DNA from: Entoloma clypeatum
Taxonomy: Eukaryota; Basidiomycota; Agaricomycetes; Agaricales; Entolomataceae
DNA: 64,000 nucleotides
Assembly: GCA_963565915.1 (NCBI GenBank)
Contig: OY751489.1
Location: 868,001 to 932,000 of the forward strand
Direction of reading: 5' to 3'
Below are positions 42,733 to 55,700 of the stretch, piece after piece. How positions within the stretch are numbered: position 1 is the first letter of the stretch; each line of letters begins with the position of its first letter. The translations under genes were made by a program, and so were the position numbers. The notes under the pieces are model-generated. The model saw only the letters and a program-made list of their open reading frames with translations, had not been told where the DNA came from and did not search any database.

Positions 42733-44071
42733 ATGTTGCACAGAACCTTGACGTTGATATTACTGGGGCTGTCTTTCCTCTGTATGGTTCTCGCGGCGTC
42801 GCGAACGAGTCCTCCCAGTGGAGCGCTCGTTGTCCGCGCAGGGACAACAAAGCGTGGAGAATACAGAACTATTTCGTCGGCGGTGAAAGCTTTGCCTAAT
42901 GACTCGTCTTCGCGATTTATCTTTATTCATCCTGGGACCTATAACGAGCAGGTGTCCATCACCAGGGCTGGACCACTAACTGTAAGTCGAAAAGTAATTG
43001 CCCGCATGAACAATAATGTAATATTTATTTTAAAGATCTACGGATACACGACAGACACGAGCACCTATGGCTCTAATAAAGTAACGTTACAAGCAAGTCT
43101 CCCTGCGATCGCCCCACGGTCAAACGACGACAGTGGCACGCTCCGCATCCACAAAGACAACTTCAAGATTTATAATGTGAACGTGAGGAACAATCACGGT
43201 CCCGGCGCGCCCGCAATTGCCGTCAGCCAGTACGGAAACCGGGTTGGATTCTACGCGTGTGGAATTTATGGGTACCAGGATACTCTACTTGCGAACGAGG
43301 GTGCTCAGGTGTATCTCAAAAGTTACATCGAGGTACTTTCCCCCTCCCCCGCCCCCTTCCGTCTGGGTTATTTACGAATCTCATGCTCAGGGAGCCGTCG
43401 ATTTTATTTTCGGTTTATCAGGGTTAGCGTACTTTGGGGGAAACACAATCGCCGTCAAAGGCCCAGGATTTATCACGGCGAGCGGACGTGCGACGAACGA
43501 CGCTAGCAGCTGTAAGCATTTTTTTTTTTTTGCTATGTAGCTAGATGGTTTCTGATGGTGCAATTGCTGATCTGTGAACCCCGCAGACGTCTTCAAATCG
43601 AACAAAATTGTTCTCGCGCCTGGCGCCGTCTCGGGGACCGCTGGTGGTGTCTTCCTGGGACGGCCATGGGGAGGTACGCCCGACTCCTTTCCAGGTCCTG
43701 GTGCACAGGGTGCTGACTATTTTTTATTCCCCCCCCTCCCACACCAGCTTATGCGAAGTAAGGCTTGAGTCATCCATGTCCAATGCAATGTCGATGCAAT
43801 GTGTCTGATTTTCTTCGCTAGGGTCATCTTCAGGGACACGGTCGCAACGGTCGCGCTGAACAATACCATATGGTCCGTCTGGGGTCCGTCAGCTCCGCAT
43901 ACCAGTCACGTTTTCCTTCGGGACTACGATAGCACGGGGGTCGGTTTCAACGGGGCCAGGCGGCCAAATTTCGCTAACTCCTTCGCTTCCAGTCAGGCGG
44001 CGTCGTATAGCATATCCAGTGCTGTTGGGAGGAACTATGCCAGTTGGGTCGACACTTCCTATCTAGTATAA
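42733..44071 (+). CDS. Pectinesterase 2 (CE8), secreted, six exons
   Basis: Paralogue of the gene at 29641. Exons: 42733-42981, 43036-43332, 43391-43511, 43587-43673, 43748-43757 and 43822-44071, 1014 nt, 337 residues. It has the same signal peptide and catalytic set (Asp165 in QDTLL, Asp186 in GAVDFIFG, Arg248 in LGRPWG), and the same 10-nt fifth exon, which here yields the canonical LGRPWGAYAKVIFRDT. It differs from copy 1 by three extra residues in the last exon (WGPSAPHTSHVFL against WNPDTSHVLL) and by longer introns 3 and 4 containing poly-T and poly-C runs. Exons 1-2 are almost identical to copy 1, whereas exon 3 and the last exon are more diverged. Intact. Confidence 0.93.
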
Positions 44072-44196
44072 CTCACATCCCAGAAAGAGGTATCCGTCCA
44101 AGTATCACCACAATATGATAACGACATTCTCGATCATCAAACACCAACTTGTTTGTGTGGGTTGATGCTTCGTTGTATTATATCTGCGTATTATAT

Positions 44197-44330
44197 CTAC
44201 GATAACATGTAATGGTCATCATGGTTTTCTTGCAACACTATCGGTCCTTCTACTAGCTCCGCCTTGTTGTTGAACACGCTAACCTTCTTATACCCACTTT
44301 CAAATACAACATGATACAGGAAAGGAATAT
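44197..44330 (-). pseudogene. Crinkler-like gene, last exon
   Basis: Exon after a TTGTCAG acceptor: IPFLYHVVFESGYKKVSVFN and GPIVLQENHDDHYM, stop at 44197-44199. LYHVVF followed by a strand and an EN-type ending is how the C-terminus of basidiomycete Crinkler-like proteins usually looks (from memory). It is separated from the rest of its gene (59028-60005) by the Helitron array, which sits in the intron between them. Confidence 0.65.
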
Positions 44331-45303
44331 CTGACAACAGAAGGTTAGCGCAAGGCAATATCCAAAAAAGTTGAGGAATCTATACTACTAATGGGAGGGA
44401 AGGTGGGAAAGTGGTTGTTTGACATTTTGACAACAGTGGGAATAGTATGACCAAGACTGAAAAAAAGTTATGTAAGTCTTATGTAAAATTACATAAGAAA
44501 TTGGTCAGCTTTTCGTCCTCCCCTCATGGTGAGCACGAAGTGCGAACCTTTTTTCCCCTGGATTTTCGTGGACCCTTGATGGTGGCAGGGAACCTTTTTG
44601 TTCTTGATTGATGGAACCCTGCATCAAGGGATCTTCCCCTTTTGGACATTCAGACATCAAAACATGAGGAAAACATGTGTTCACCATGAGGGTTAAACAT
44701 CTGTTCTGCCTTTCTTTTTCTCAATCCCCCACCATCCTCTCCTCCTTGAGTTGAGCAGGTATTGTCCCCTGTGCAGTGGTCTTCATTGTTGATCAAGGTG
44801 AAGTCCAGAGAAGTCCTGGGTCCCTGGCTTCCTTGAAAGAGGTGTCTGCCAGTTGTTTTTTTGGACCTCTCTCTGGACTGCAGTATACAGGGAGATTGAG
44901 TTGTTCTTACAACTGATTTTGTCTCCATTTCAACTGTTGCTGCTTGAACCGATTTCACTTTTGGATTTCATTGCAAAGGTGTGATAGTATTTCTCTTCCC
45001 TTCTCTTTTCTGGCCACAAGCAAGATCGCGACGCTCATTTTGCGAGCACGATTTTTTGTGTCACCAGGATACAGCCTATTCGTGAGACAAAGTACGTTGG
45101 ACTGGGACGTCTGAGAGGCTGGAGTAACGTTGAGCCCGACTCTGCCGAAATACCGTACTTGACAAGGCTGTGATATACACAGCGCGGTTGTGGGTTTGGC
45201 TTTGAGTGACCCAGACCGTTCTCACTGCAAGTGGTTGTATTCGCTTTTTCTGCATCTGCTGCAAGGCTCTATCTCCAATTTTAACCGTTGAATTAATTCT
45301 GCC

Positions 45304-48300
45304 ATGTATGTTATTTGAATATTTTGTCTCTGACTCTGTTTATTCACATCTGATTAGGTCTTTTACACCTCCTACTGGCCCATCACCTCCTGCCTCCCCT
45401 GTCACTCCTGAAACTGCCCGCCATGCTGCCCGTGCTGCAGAACGTTATCAGCGCAATCAGATGACTGATCCAGACCATCGACGAAATCAGTCCAGGAATT
45501 TGTCACAACCTCCATTGCCTGTCCCACCTCAGCCAAACTTTGGAGCGATGATGGCTGCTTTGATTCCAGAGACATATATCCCTCCCATTCACCGTTTACC
45601 TGTTGAACCAGCCAATCTGTTGGATCCTGCAGCAGCAATACCTCAAACCCATATTCCTCCCATCCACCAACTACCTGCTGTTGCACCAGGGATTGCTGCA
45701 GCGATTCCTGAAACCCATTTGCCAGACAATTGGAATGCTCCCTTGCAGCATGCTCTTCCTCTTGCTCCACCTTTACCACTGCCACCCCGGAGAGGACGTC
45801 CTTTCATACACCAACAACCATCACTTCAGCAACTGCAAGAGGAGTTTAGACAAAGATCTGAGCAGCAGAGACATGTTGCTCTATTATTGGCTCAGGAACA
45901 ACAGAGACACCATGCACAGATGGTAGCTCAGGAACAGCAGAGACAGCTTCAATTGGAGGAGGAGACTCAAAGACGTCAGATGCAGCTAATGGCTCAACAA
46001 CGGGAGTTGGCTTTTCAGGAGGAACAAAGACGTCAGATCCAGTTGCAGGAGGATCAACAACGACAGCAGGAGTTGAGACTGCAGGAACAACAGAGACTGG
46101 CTGTCTTGGAGGCTATACAGCAGCAAGTAGCACAGCAGGAACAACAACAGGCAGCTGCATTACAGGCTGAACAAAGAGTGCTCTCAGTCCATGCAGAGCG
46201 GGAGCGACAGAATACTGAAATTGCAGCCAGACACATGGCATATCTTCGGGCTGTTGAGGCTGAACGACAGGCTGCCTATGATCCCGATGCTGATAATCTA
46301 CAACAAAACCAGATAGATGAGGATGAACGGTTGGCTCAATGGATTCTTGATGAGGAGCAGGCACAGTTGGCTCACCAGGCAGATTTGGCTCGATTGGAAC
46401 GTCGACGACTGGCAGCTGAGGCACTGGAAAATGAAAATCAGAATGAAGTCACTCCAGACCAGCAGCAGGCTCAGAATGATTATCAACAGAATATTGATGG
46501 TGGTGGTGGTGGTAATGATGATTTGGAGCAGCAACAACCTCCAGAGCCAGATGGGAACAACCAAGCACCTCCTGCACCACTACAGAATATTTATGGACAC
46601 AACTGGCCACTCCCATTTCCCAGAGGTCGTGTTCCCTATGATGTTGAGCCTGATCGGCAGGACTTGGGGCTCATGAATGTTGTATGCAGCCATTGCCATG
46701 CACTTCACTTTGATGCAGAGAAACTATCCAAGTCCACCAGAAATAATCCAAGGTTTGGCATGTGCTGCCTTCAGGGACAAATCCAGCTCATACCCTATCA
46801 ACGTGCACCTGAGGAACTATGGCGCTTTCTATCTGGCATCCATCAATTCTCAAGCCGCTTCAAAAAGAACATTCGCCAGTACAATGCTGCCTTTGCATTT
46901 ACTTCTCTGGGTGTCAAGCTTGATCTGGCAGTTGTCAATGGATCTGGACCCTACAGCTTTCGGATTCAGGGAGAACTGCACCATCTATCTGGTGCCTTGG
47001 TGCCAAGGGGTGATTTGGTACCATCCTATGCCCAGATGTACATCTATGATGCGGACGAACAGCTACAGATGCGTGGAGCACGTAACATCAATCTGGATGC
47101 AACCATCATTGCTGAGCTTCAGGCCATGCTGCACCGGGACAATCCATATGTCGAGCGCTATAAACAGGCATGGCAAATCATGAATGAGAAGCCACCTGAG
47201 GAACAGCACAATGTCCGTCTCATTCTCACAGCTGATGGCATGGATCCCAGGAGATACAATCTGCCCAATGATGCCAATGAAATTGCTGCTATTATTCCAG
47301 GCGACAGTTTGATCCAGCCAAAAAGTGACAGAGACATTGTGTTGCGCTTCAGGGATGGTTGTCTGAAAGAAATGAGCAACCTCCATCCTCTCTATTCTCC
47401 TCTCCACTATGTCCTTCTATTTCCCTCTGGCCAATATGGCTGGCATCCAAAGCTTCCCATCCATCCTGGTGCTGAAGGTCAGACACGGAGCAAATTTGTC
47501 AGTGAACGCTGCTATTATGCATATCATCTCCAACCAAAGGATGTGCCACTTCGAGAACAGCCTCCAATGTTTCTTTGTGGAAAGTTGTTTCAACAGTTTA
47601 TTGTTGATGCCTGGGCCTCCCATCAACAGAATCTCTTGGCTTGGTGCTTCCACAATCAAAAGAGATTGCGAGCAGATGTCTATCAGGGCTTGCAGGATGC
47701 AGCACATGGGGACAATGACCAGAATCTCAACTTGGCAAATCATGGTCAACGGATAATTCTGCCCTCTTCTTTCATGGGAAGCGAACGACAGTTGAATCAG
47801 TCATTTCAGGACTCTATGGCTCTGTGCCGACTTCTATTGGTCCCTCATATCTTTTGTACCATGACAGCCAATCCAAACTGGGAGGAAATCACAAATGTTC
47901 TGTTCACACTGCCAGATGGATCCAAGCAAAAGTCACAGGACCGTCCAGATATTGTCTCCAGAGTATTTGAGCTGAAGAAAAATGCAGTCCTGAGAGAGAT
48001 CAAATCAGGAGTTGTGTTTGGCAAAGTCACTGGCATGGTGCATACTATCGAGTTTCAGAAGAGAGGTCTGCCCCACATGCACCTCTTGATTTGGTTGGAC
48101 GAGGAGTACAGAATCCAAACACCAGAAGAGATCGATCATATGATTTCAGCAGAGATTCCTGACAAAGAAAAACATCCACGGCTTCACAAACTGGTGACTT
48201 CCTTTATGCTCCATGGCCCATGCAATCAGCGATGTTTGGTCAATGGAAAGTGTAGTAAAGGATATCAAAAAGACTTTCAGGAGACCACTCAATTTTCTGA

Positions 48301-48817
48301 AAATGGATATCCAGCATACCGGAGGCGCAAGAATAATGTTACATTCAAAAAGAGTGAATATAATCAAACTGATGGGTAAGTGCTTTTTTTGAACCATTGA
48401 AAATTTTTAATTTATTGGTTTTTACAGAGCACCTGATGAACATGTGTATACCAACCAGTGGGATTTTTCTTTTTGAATCAATTGAACAAATTTGAATTGA
48501 TTGGTTTTTACAGAGATGTGGTCCCCCATTGTCCATATTTGGTTTGGAAGTATGAATGCCACTTCAATACTGAGATCACAGTTTCTCTCAAATCAGTCAC
48601 CTATATCCACAAGTACATCAGAAAAGGAACAGACAAAGCAACAGTCCAAATTTCTGCTGAAGGTGGTGACCAGCAGCGAAATGAAATCAAGGAGTTCCTC
48701 GATGCCCGCTATGTGTCTGCCTCTGAGGCATGTTGGAGGTTGTTTGAGTTTGGCATGCATGACATATCCCCCACTGCTCATCCAATTTCCACCAATGCCA
48801 TCTGTTGCGGATCCTGA
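45304..48817 (+). CDS. Helitron H1 Rep part of the Rep-helicase protein
   Basis: Rolling-circle replication initiator. A 52-bp intron (45306-45357) appears to split the start codon (AT|G), giving MSFTPPTGPS. The long exon runs 45358-48375, then exon 48430-48459 and an exon from 48514, with 54-bp introns. The N-terminal third is extremely Gln-rich coiled coil (residues about 130-380). Then come the Helitron N-terminal domain (LFPSGQYGWHPKLP), Rep motif CTMTANPNWEEI (near residue 833), the metal-binding HxH motif in LPHMHLLIWL (near 905) and the two-tyrosine motif VTYIHKYIRKG in the third exon. The Rep frame stops at 48815 after FEFGMHDISPT. The helicase lies in another frame, so this unit cannot make a joined protein as read. 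Confidence 0.85.
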
Positions 48818-50321
48818 GACTTGGGAGGGAATGGCCATCGGCAACCACATGCTGCATGAGCAGCTGGACTATGACATCGACACACTGAAAACCATGGTGG
48901 AGCACAATTGTAGTTTGTTCAACAACGAACAGAAGCTGGCATTTGATGCAGCAATGCTTTCCATCAACAACAATGAGGGCAAGTTGCTGTTTATTCACAG
49001 TGGGGGTGGTGGTGGCAAGACATTTTTGTGCAACACCATTGCTGCCAAAGTCAGATCTGAAGGACATGTCGCTCTTTGTGTGGCATCCTCTGGCATAGCT
49101 GCTTTGCTCCTTGAAGGTGGTCGCACTGCACATTCAAGGTTCAAGATTCCTTTGAATTTGGATGAACAGTCGGTTGGAATGGTGAAGCGCACAGATCCCA
49201 TCTTTGAAGTGTTGCAGAGAACAAAGGTTATTATCTGGGATGAAGTGCCAATGCAGCACAAGAATGCACTCATGGCTGTTGATCGAAATCTCAGAGATCT
49301 GTTGCAGAATGATGTACCATTTGGTGGGATCACTGTTGTGTTTGGTGGAGACTTCAGACAGACACTCCCAGTTGTTGTTAGAGGATCAAGAGAGCAGACG
49401 ATTGCTGCATCGTTTTGCAAAAGCACTCTTTGGCAACATGTGAAGGTTTACTACTTGAAGCAGAACATGCGACTTCACCAAACTCCAGGCAGTGTACAAC
49501 ATGCAGCATGGCTTCTAGAGATTGGTGCCGGGACTAATGTGGATGACAAGGAGATGGTGGAAATTCCTGCTGGCATGTGCTGTGATGAAAAAACTGTGGA
49601 CAGCCTGATTGGATCAATCTATGATGGGATTTCAGACAACACACCAAAGACAGACAAGTACTTCTTGGATCGGACAATCCTGTGTGCAAAGAATGATGAT
49701 GTTGACAAGATGAATGACATTCTTCTGGACAAACTGTATCCAACTGCAGAGAAACATGTGAAGTGGAGCGTTGATTCAGTCAATCTGCCTGGTGGTGATG
49801 ATGGACACTTATATCCGACAGAGTTTCTTGCATCTCTCAAGTCAGGAGGACTTCCACTTGCGAAGCTTATACTAAAGGCTGGAGCACCGATCATGGCGCT
49901 TCGAAATCTGGATCCATCTCTGGGACTGTGCAATGGAACACGGATGATTGTGGAAGAAGTGCGACATCGTTTGTTGAAGTGCCGGATTATTACTGGAGAT
50001 GCAAAGTTTGCTGGAAAAATTGCACTGATTCCACGTGTAACATTGGAGCCATCAGATGAAACACTTCCAGTACCATTGCGACGATTGCAGTTTCCAGTTC
50101 GGTTATCATTTGCAATGACGATCAACAAGTCTCAAGGGCAGGGATTGGAAAAAGTGGGATTGTGTTTGCAGACACCAGTGTTTTCACATGGACAATTGTA
50201 TGTTGGATTGTCACGGTGTACATCAGGAGAACAGATCAAGGTTTTGCTGCCAGAAGGCAATACGGATAACAAGACACATAACATTGTGTACAAGGCAGTT
50301 TTCCGTGGGTTGGAATTGTAA
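48784..50321 (+). CDS. Helitron H1 PIF1-like helicase part
   Basis: ATP-dependent 5'-3' DNA helicase domain, open to 50321. Walker A in HSGGGGGKTFLCN (about 48997-49035), CVASSGIAALLL, Walker B in VIIWDEVPM, VFGGDFRQTLPVV, LKQNMRL, GAPIMALRNLDPSLGLCNGT and the final motifs FAMTINKSQGQG and YVGLSRCTS. The frame differs from that of Rep. Upstream of VADPETWEGMAIGNH the usual few hundred residues between Rep and helicase are absent, so an internal deletion joined the two modules out of frame. Identical in H2. Confidence 0.88.
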
Positions 50322-50678
50322 GTGGGTGATAAGATTGGATTTTGGACAATTGACTTACTATGAGATAACAGATAAGAAAGAAATGGACAACTGTAGTATT
50401 CTGAATATTTATATATAAGGTTGTACCTATCTCTGTGCTGTATGATACATCTCATGTTTGTAAAATGTTGTAGATAATAAGGACTGTCCTCACCCCCCAC
50501 CCCCCGGACGGGGGTGGAACTGAATATTGTTATAAAAGATTGTACATATGCCTGCGAGCCTTGGCGAGCACAAAAACTCGCAGCAGGGGCTTGGGGGCGG
50601 CAGCCCCCAACGAGCTGTGACCTGTGCGAAGCTCAACGGTTGTGAGCTTTTGCGAGCACCGCGAGCAATGCTCACTGC

Positions 50679-50706
50679 CGTAGCGAAGCACGGGTTAATA
50701 AGCTCG
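50679..50706 (+). other. Helitron 3' terminal hairpin and end
   Basis: CCGTAGCGAAGCACGG can fold (CCGT/ACGG with an inner GC/GC pair and a GAA loop). It is followed by about 12 nt ending AAGCTCG. The same sequence closes S1 (51785), H2 (58063; one change, CCATAG) and S2 (59021). Classic Helitrons end CTRR; here the end is CTCG. Confidence 0.7.
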
Positions 50707-51785
50707 TCTATACTACTAATGGGAGGGAAGGTGGGAAGGTGGTTGCTTGACATTTTGACAATAGTGAGAAAAGTATGACCAATTCTGACCAAGAATGCGA
50801 CAAAGTTATGTAAGTTTTAGGTAAGTCTTAGGTAAGGTTTACATAAGTCTTATGTAAAATTATGTAAGAAATTGGTCAGCTTTTCGTCCTCCCATGGGGT
50901 GAGTGCGGAGCACGAACCTTATTTCCTGTGTGAGCACGGAGTGCGAACCTTTTTTCCTGATTTTGATGGACCCTTGATGGTGCCCTGTCTCAGGATCTGT
51001 GCCTTGGCGCCATGCAATGGCTGCCCATCAAGGTTGCCATGTGGTGCTTTTTTGGTTGTTTGGGTGAGTCCTTGGGCACACAAGCAAGGGCAGGAGATCT
51101 GAGGACCATATTATGTTACTGCCACACAAGCGAGAGTGGCAGGTCCGAGCGCCATGACACATTGCATAAAGATACTTACTCTGTGAGCCTTGGCGAGCAC
51201 AAAATTGCATAACACATTATATAAAGATACTTATTCTGTGAGCCTTGGCGAGCACAAAATTTGTATACAGGCGAGTGCCATGACACATTGCGTAAAGTGT
51301 TACTATTCCACCAGACAAGCGAGGGCCGCAGGTCCGAGCGCCATAACACATTGTGTAAAGTGTTACTATTCCACCAGACAAGCAAGGGCCGCAGGTCTGA
51401 GCACCATGACACATTGCGTAAAGTGTTACTATTCCACCAGACAAGCGAGGGCCACAGGTCCGAGCGCCATAACACACTGTGTAAAGATACTTACTCTGTG
51501 AGCCTTGGTGAGCACAAAAATTGTATACAAGCAGGAGCCTTGGCGAGTGCCAAGGTTAAAAGAATAAGTTCAATGAACTCCACCCCCCACCCCCCCCCCC
51601 TCCAGGGGGGGGGATCCTAGAAATAGGATATGGCGAGCCTTGGCGAGCACAAAAACTGGCAGCAGGGGTTTGGGGGCGGCAGCCCCCAACGAGCTGTGAC
51701 CTGTGCGAAGCTCAACGGTTGTGAGCCTTTGCGAGCACCGCGAGCAATGCTCACTGCCGTAGCGAAGCACGGGTTAATAAGCTCG
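50707..51785 (+). mobile_element. Non-autonomous Helitron S1
   Basis: 1079 bp with the same 5' end (TCTATACTACTAATGGGAGG) and same last ~190 bp as H1, but no Rep or helicase. The interior has GAGCCTTGGCGAGCACAAAA words, a 63-bp tandem repeat (51300-51488) and a C/G homopolymer run near 51583-51613. Confidence 0.88.
51300..51488 (+). repeat. 63-bp tandem repeat, three copies
   Basis: TTACTATTCCACCAGACAAG starts at 51300, 51363 and 51426. Units differ by a few substitutions. A single related unit is at about 58660 in S2. Confidence 0.85.
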
Positions 51786-52716
51786 TCTATACTACTAATG
51801 GGAGGGAAGGTGGGAGAATCGTTGCTTGACATTTTGACAACAGTGAGAAAAGTCTGACAAATTCTGACAAAGACTGAAAAAAAGTTATGTAAGTCTTATG
51901 TAAAATTACATAAGAAATTGGTCAGCTTTTCGTCCTCCCCTCATGGTGAGCACGAAGTGCGAACCTTTTTTTCTGGATTTTCGTGGACCCTTGATGGTGG
52001 CAGGGAACCTTTTGTTCTTGATTGATGGGGCCCTGCATCAAGGGATGTTCCCCTTTTGGACATTCAGACATCAAAACATGAGGAAAACATGTGTTCACCA
52101 TGAGGGTTAAACATCTGTTCTGCCTTTCTTTTTCTCAATCCCCCACCATCCTCTCCTCCTTGAGTTGAGCAGGTATTGTCCCCTGTGCAGTGGTCTTCAT
52201 TGTTGATCAAGGTGAAGTCCAGAGAAGTCCTGGGTCCCTGGCTTCCTTGAAAGAGGTGTCTGCCAGTTGTTTTTTTGGACCTCTCTCTGGACTGCAGTAT
52301 ACAGGGAGATTGAGTTGTTCTTACAACTGATTTTGTCTCCATTTCAACTGTTGCTGCTTGAACCGATTTCACTTTTGGATTTCATTGCAAAGGTGTGATA
52401 GTATTTCTCTTCCCTTCTCTTTTCTGGCCACAAGCAAGATCGCGACGCTCATTTTGCGAGCACGATTTTTTGTGTCACCAGGATACAGCCTATTCGTGAG
52501 ACAAAGTACGTTGGACTGGGACGTCTGAGAGGCTGGAGTAACGTTGAGCCCGACTCTGCCGAAATACCGTACTTGACAAGGCTGTGTTATACACAGCACG
52601 GTTGTGGGTTTGGCTTTGAGTGACCCAGACCGTTCTCACTGCAAGTGGTTGTATTCGCTTTTTCTGTATCTGCTGCAAGGCTCTGTCTCTAATTCTAACA
52701 TTGAATTAATTCTGCT

Positions 52717-55700
52717 ATGTATGTTATTTGGATATTTTGTCTTCAAACTTACTTTATTCACATTTAATTAGGTCTTTTACACCTCCTGCTGGCCCATCAC
52801 CTCCTGCTTCTCCTGTCACTCCTGAAACTGCCCGGCATGCTGCCCGTGCTGCAGAACGTTATCAGCGCAACCAGATGACTGATCCTGACCATCGGCGAAA
52901 TCAATCCAGAAATGTCTCACAACCTCCATTGCCTGTCCCACCTCAGCCAAACTTTGGAGCAATAATGGCTGCTTTGATTCCAGAGACATATATCCCTCCC
53001 ATTCACTGTTTACCTGCTGGACCAGCCAATCTGTTGGGTCCTGCAGCAGCAATACCTCAAACCTACATTCCTTCCATCCACCAATTACCTGCTGTTGCAC
53101 CAGGAATTGCTGTAGCGATTCCTGAAACCCGATTACCAGACAATTGGAATGCTCCCTTGCAGCATGCTCTTCCTCTTGCTCCACCTTTACCACTGCCACC
53201 CCGGAGAGGACGTCCTTCCATACACCAACAACCATCACTTCAGCAACTGCAAGAGGAGTTTAGACAAAGATCTGAGCAGCAGAGACATGTTGCTCTGTTA
53301 TTGGCTCAGGAACAACAGAGACACCATGCACAGATGGTAGCTCAGGAACAGCAGAGACAGCTTCAATTGGAGGAGGAGACTCAAAGACGTCAGATGCAGC
53401 TAATGGCTCAACAACAGGAGTTGGCTTTTCAGGAGGAACAAAGACGTCAGATCCAGTTGCAGGAGGATCAACAACGACAGCAGGAGTTGAGACTGCAAGA
53501 ACAACAGCAGGCTGCTGCATTACAGGCTGAACAAAGAGTGCTCTCGGTCCATGCAGAGCGAGAGCGCCAGAATGCTGAAATTGCAGCCAGACACATGTCA
53601 TATCTTCGGGCTTTGGAGGCTGAACGTCAGGCTGCCTATGATCCTGATGCTGATAATCTACAGCAAAACCAGATAGATGAGGATGAACAGTTAGCTCAAC
53701 GGATCCTTGATGAGGAGCAGGCACAGTTGGCTCACCAGGCAGACTTGGCTCGATTGGAACGTCGTCGACTGGCAGCTGAGGCACTGGAAAATGAAAATCA
53801 GAATGAAGTCACTCCAGACCAGCAGCAGGCTCAGAATGATTATCAACAGAATATTGATGGTGGTGGTGGTAATGATAATTTGGAGCAGCAACAACCTCCA
53901 GAGCCAGATGGGAACAACCAAGCACCTCCTGCACCACTGCAGAATATTTATGGACACAACTGGCCACTCCCATTTCCCAGAGGTCGTGTTTCCTATGATG
54001 TTGAGCCTGATCGGCAGGACTTGGGGCTCATGAATGTTGTATGCAGCTATTGCCATGCACTTCACTTCGATGCAGAGAAGCTATCCAAGTCCACCAGAAA
54101 TAATCCAAGGTTTGGCATGTGCTGTCTTCAGGGGCAAATCCAGCTCACACCCTATCAACGTGCACCTGAGGAACTATGGCGCTTTCTATCTGGCATCCAT
54201 CAATTTTCAAGCCGCTTTAAAAAGAACATTCGCCAGTACAATGCTGCCTTTGCATTTACTTCTCTGGGTGTCAAGCTTGATCTGGCAGTTGTCAATGGAT
54301 CTGGACCCTACAGCTTTCGGATTCAGGGAGAACTACACCATCTATCTGGCGCCTTGGTGCCAAGGGGTGATTTGGTACCATCCTATGCCCAGATGTACAT
54401 CTATGATGCCGACGAACAGCTACAAATGCGTGGAGCACGCAACATCAATCTGGATGCAACCATCATTGCTGAGCTTCAGGCTATGCTGCACCGGGACAAT
54501 CCATATGTTGAGCGCTATAAGCAGGCATGGCAAATCATGAATGAGAAGCCACCTGAGGAACAGCACAATGTCCATCTCATTCTCACAGCTGATGGCATGG
54601 ATCCCAGGAGATACAATCTGCCCAACGATGCCAATGAAATTGCTGCTATTATTCCAGGCGACAGTTTGATCCAGCCAAAAAGTGACAGAGACATTGTGTT
54701 GCGCTTCAGGGATGGTTGTCTGAAAGAAATGAGCAACCTCCATCCTCTCTATTCTCCTCTCCACTATGTCCTTCTATTTCCCTCTGGCCAATATGGCTGG
54801 CATCCAAAGCTTCCCATCCATCCTGGTGCTGAAGGTCAGACACGGAGCAAATTTGTCAGTGAACGCTGCTATTATGCATATCATCTCCAACCAAAGGATG
54901 TGCCACTTCGAGAACAGCCTCCAATGTTTCTTTGTGGAAAGCTGTTTCAACAGTTTATTGTTGATGCCTGGGCCTCCCATCAACAGAATCTCTTGGCTTG
55001 GTGCTTCCACAATCAAAAGAAATTGCGAGCAGATGTCTATCAGGGCTTGCAGGATGCAGCACATGGGGACAATGACCAGAATCTCAACTTGGCAAATCAT
55101 GGTCAACGGATAATTCTGCCCTCTTCTTTCATGGGAAGCGAACGACAGTTGAATCAGTCATTTCAGGACTCTATGGCTCTGTGCCGACTTCTATTGGTCC
55201 CTCATATCTTTTGTACCATGACAGCCAATCCAAACTGGGAGGAAATCACAAATGTTCTGTTCACACTGCCAGATGGATCCAAGCAAAAGTCACAGGACCG
55301 TCCAGATATTGTCTCCAGAGTATTTGAGCTGAAGAAAAATGCAGTCCTGAGAGAGATCAAATCAGGAGTTGTGTTTGGCAAAGTCACTGGCATGGTGCAT
55401 ACTATCGAGTTTCAGAAGAGAGGTCTGCCCCACATGCACCTCTTGATTTGGTTGGACGAGGAGTACAGAATCCAAACACCAGAAGAGATCGATCATATGA
55501 TTTCAGCAGAGATTCCTGACAAAGAAAAACATCCACGGCTTCACAAACTGGTGACTTCCTTTATGCTCCATGGCCCATGCAATCAGCGATGTTTGGTCAA
55601 TGGAAAGTGTAGTAAAGGATATCAAAAAGACTTTCAGGAGACCACTCAATTTTCTGAAAATGGATATCCAGCATACCGGAGGCGCAAGAATAATGTTACA

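Larger units (their letters stand above)
44378..50706 (+). mobile_element. Helitron H1 (long unit)
   Basis: 6329 bp. Begins TCTATACTACTAATGGGAGG and ends GGTTAATAAGCTCG, preceded by a hairpin (CCGT...ACGG, 50679-50694). Inserted after an A; the next unit starts at once. It encodes Rep and PIF1-type helicase modules. Nearly identical to H2. Confidence 0.92.

Noticed and set aside
51190..51490. Regularly spaced repeats as a CRISPR array.
   Set aside because: Direct tandem repeats with no variable spacers, in a fungal Helitron.
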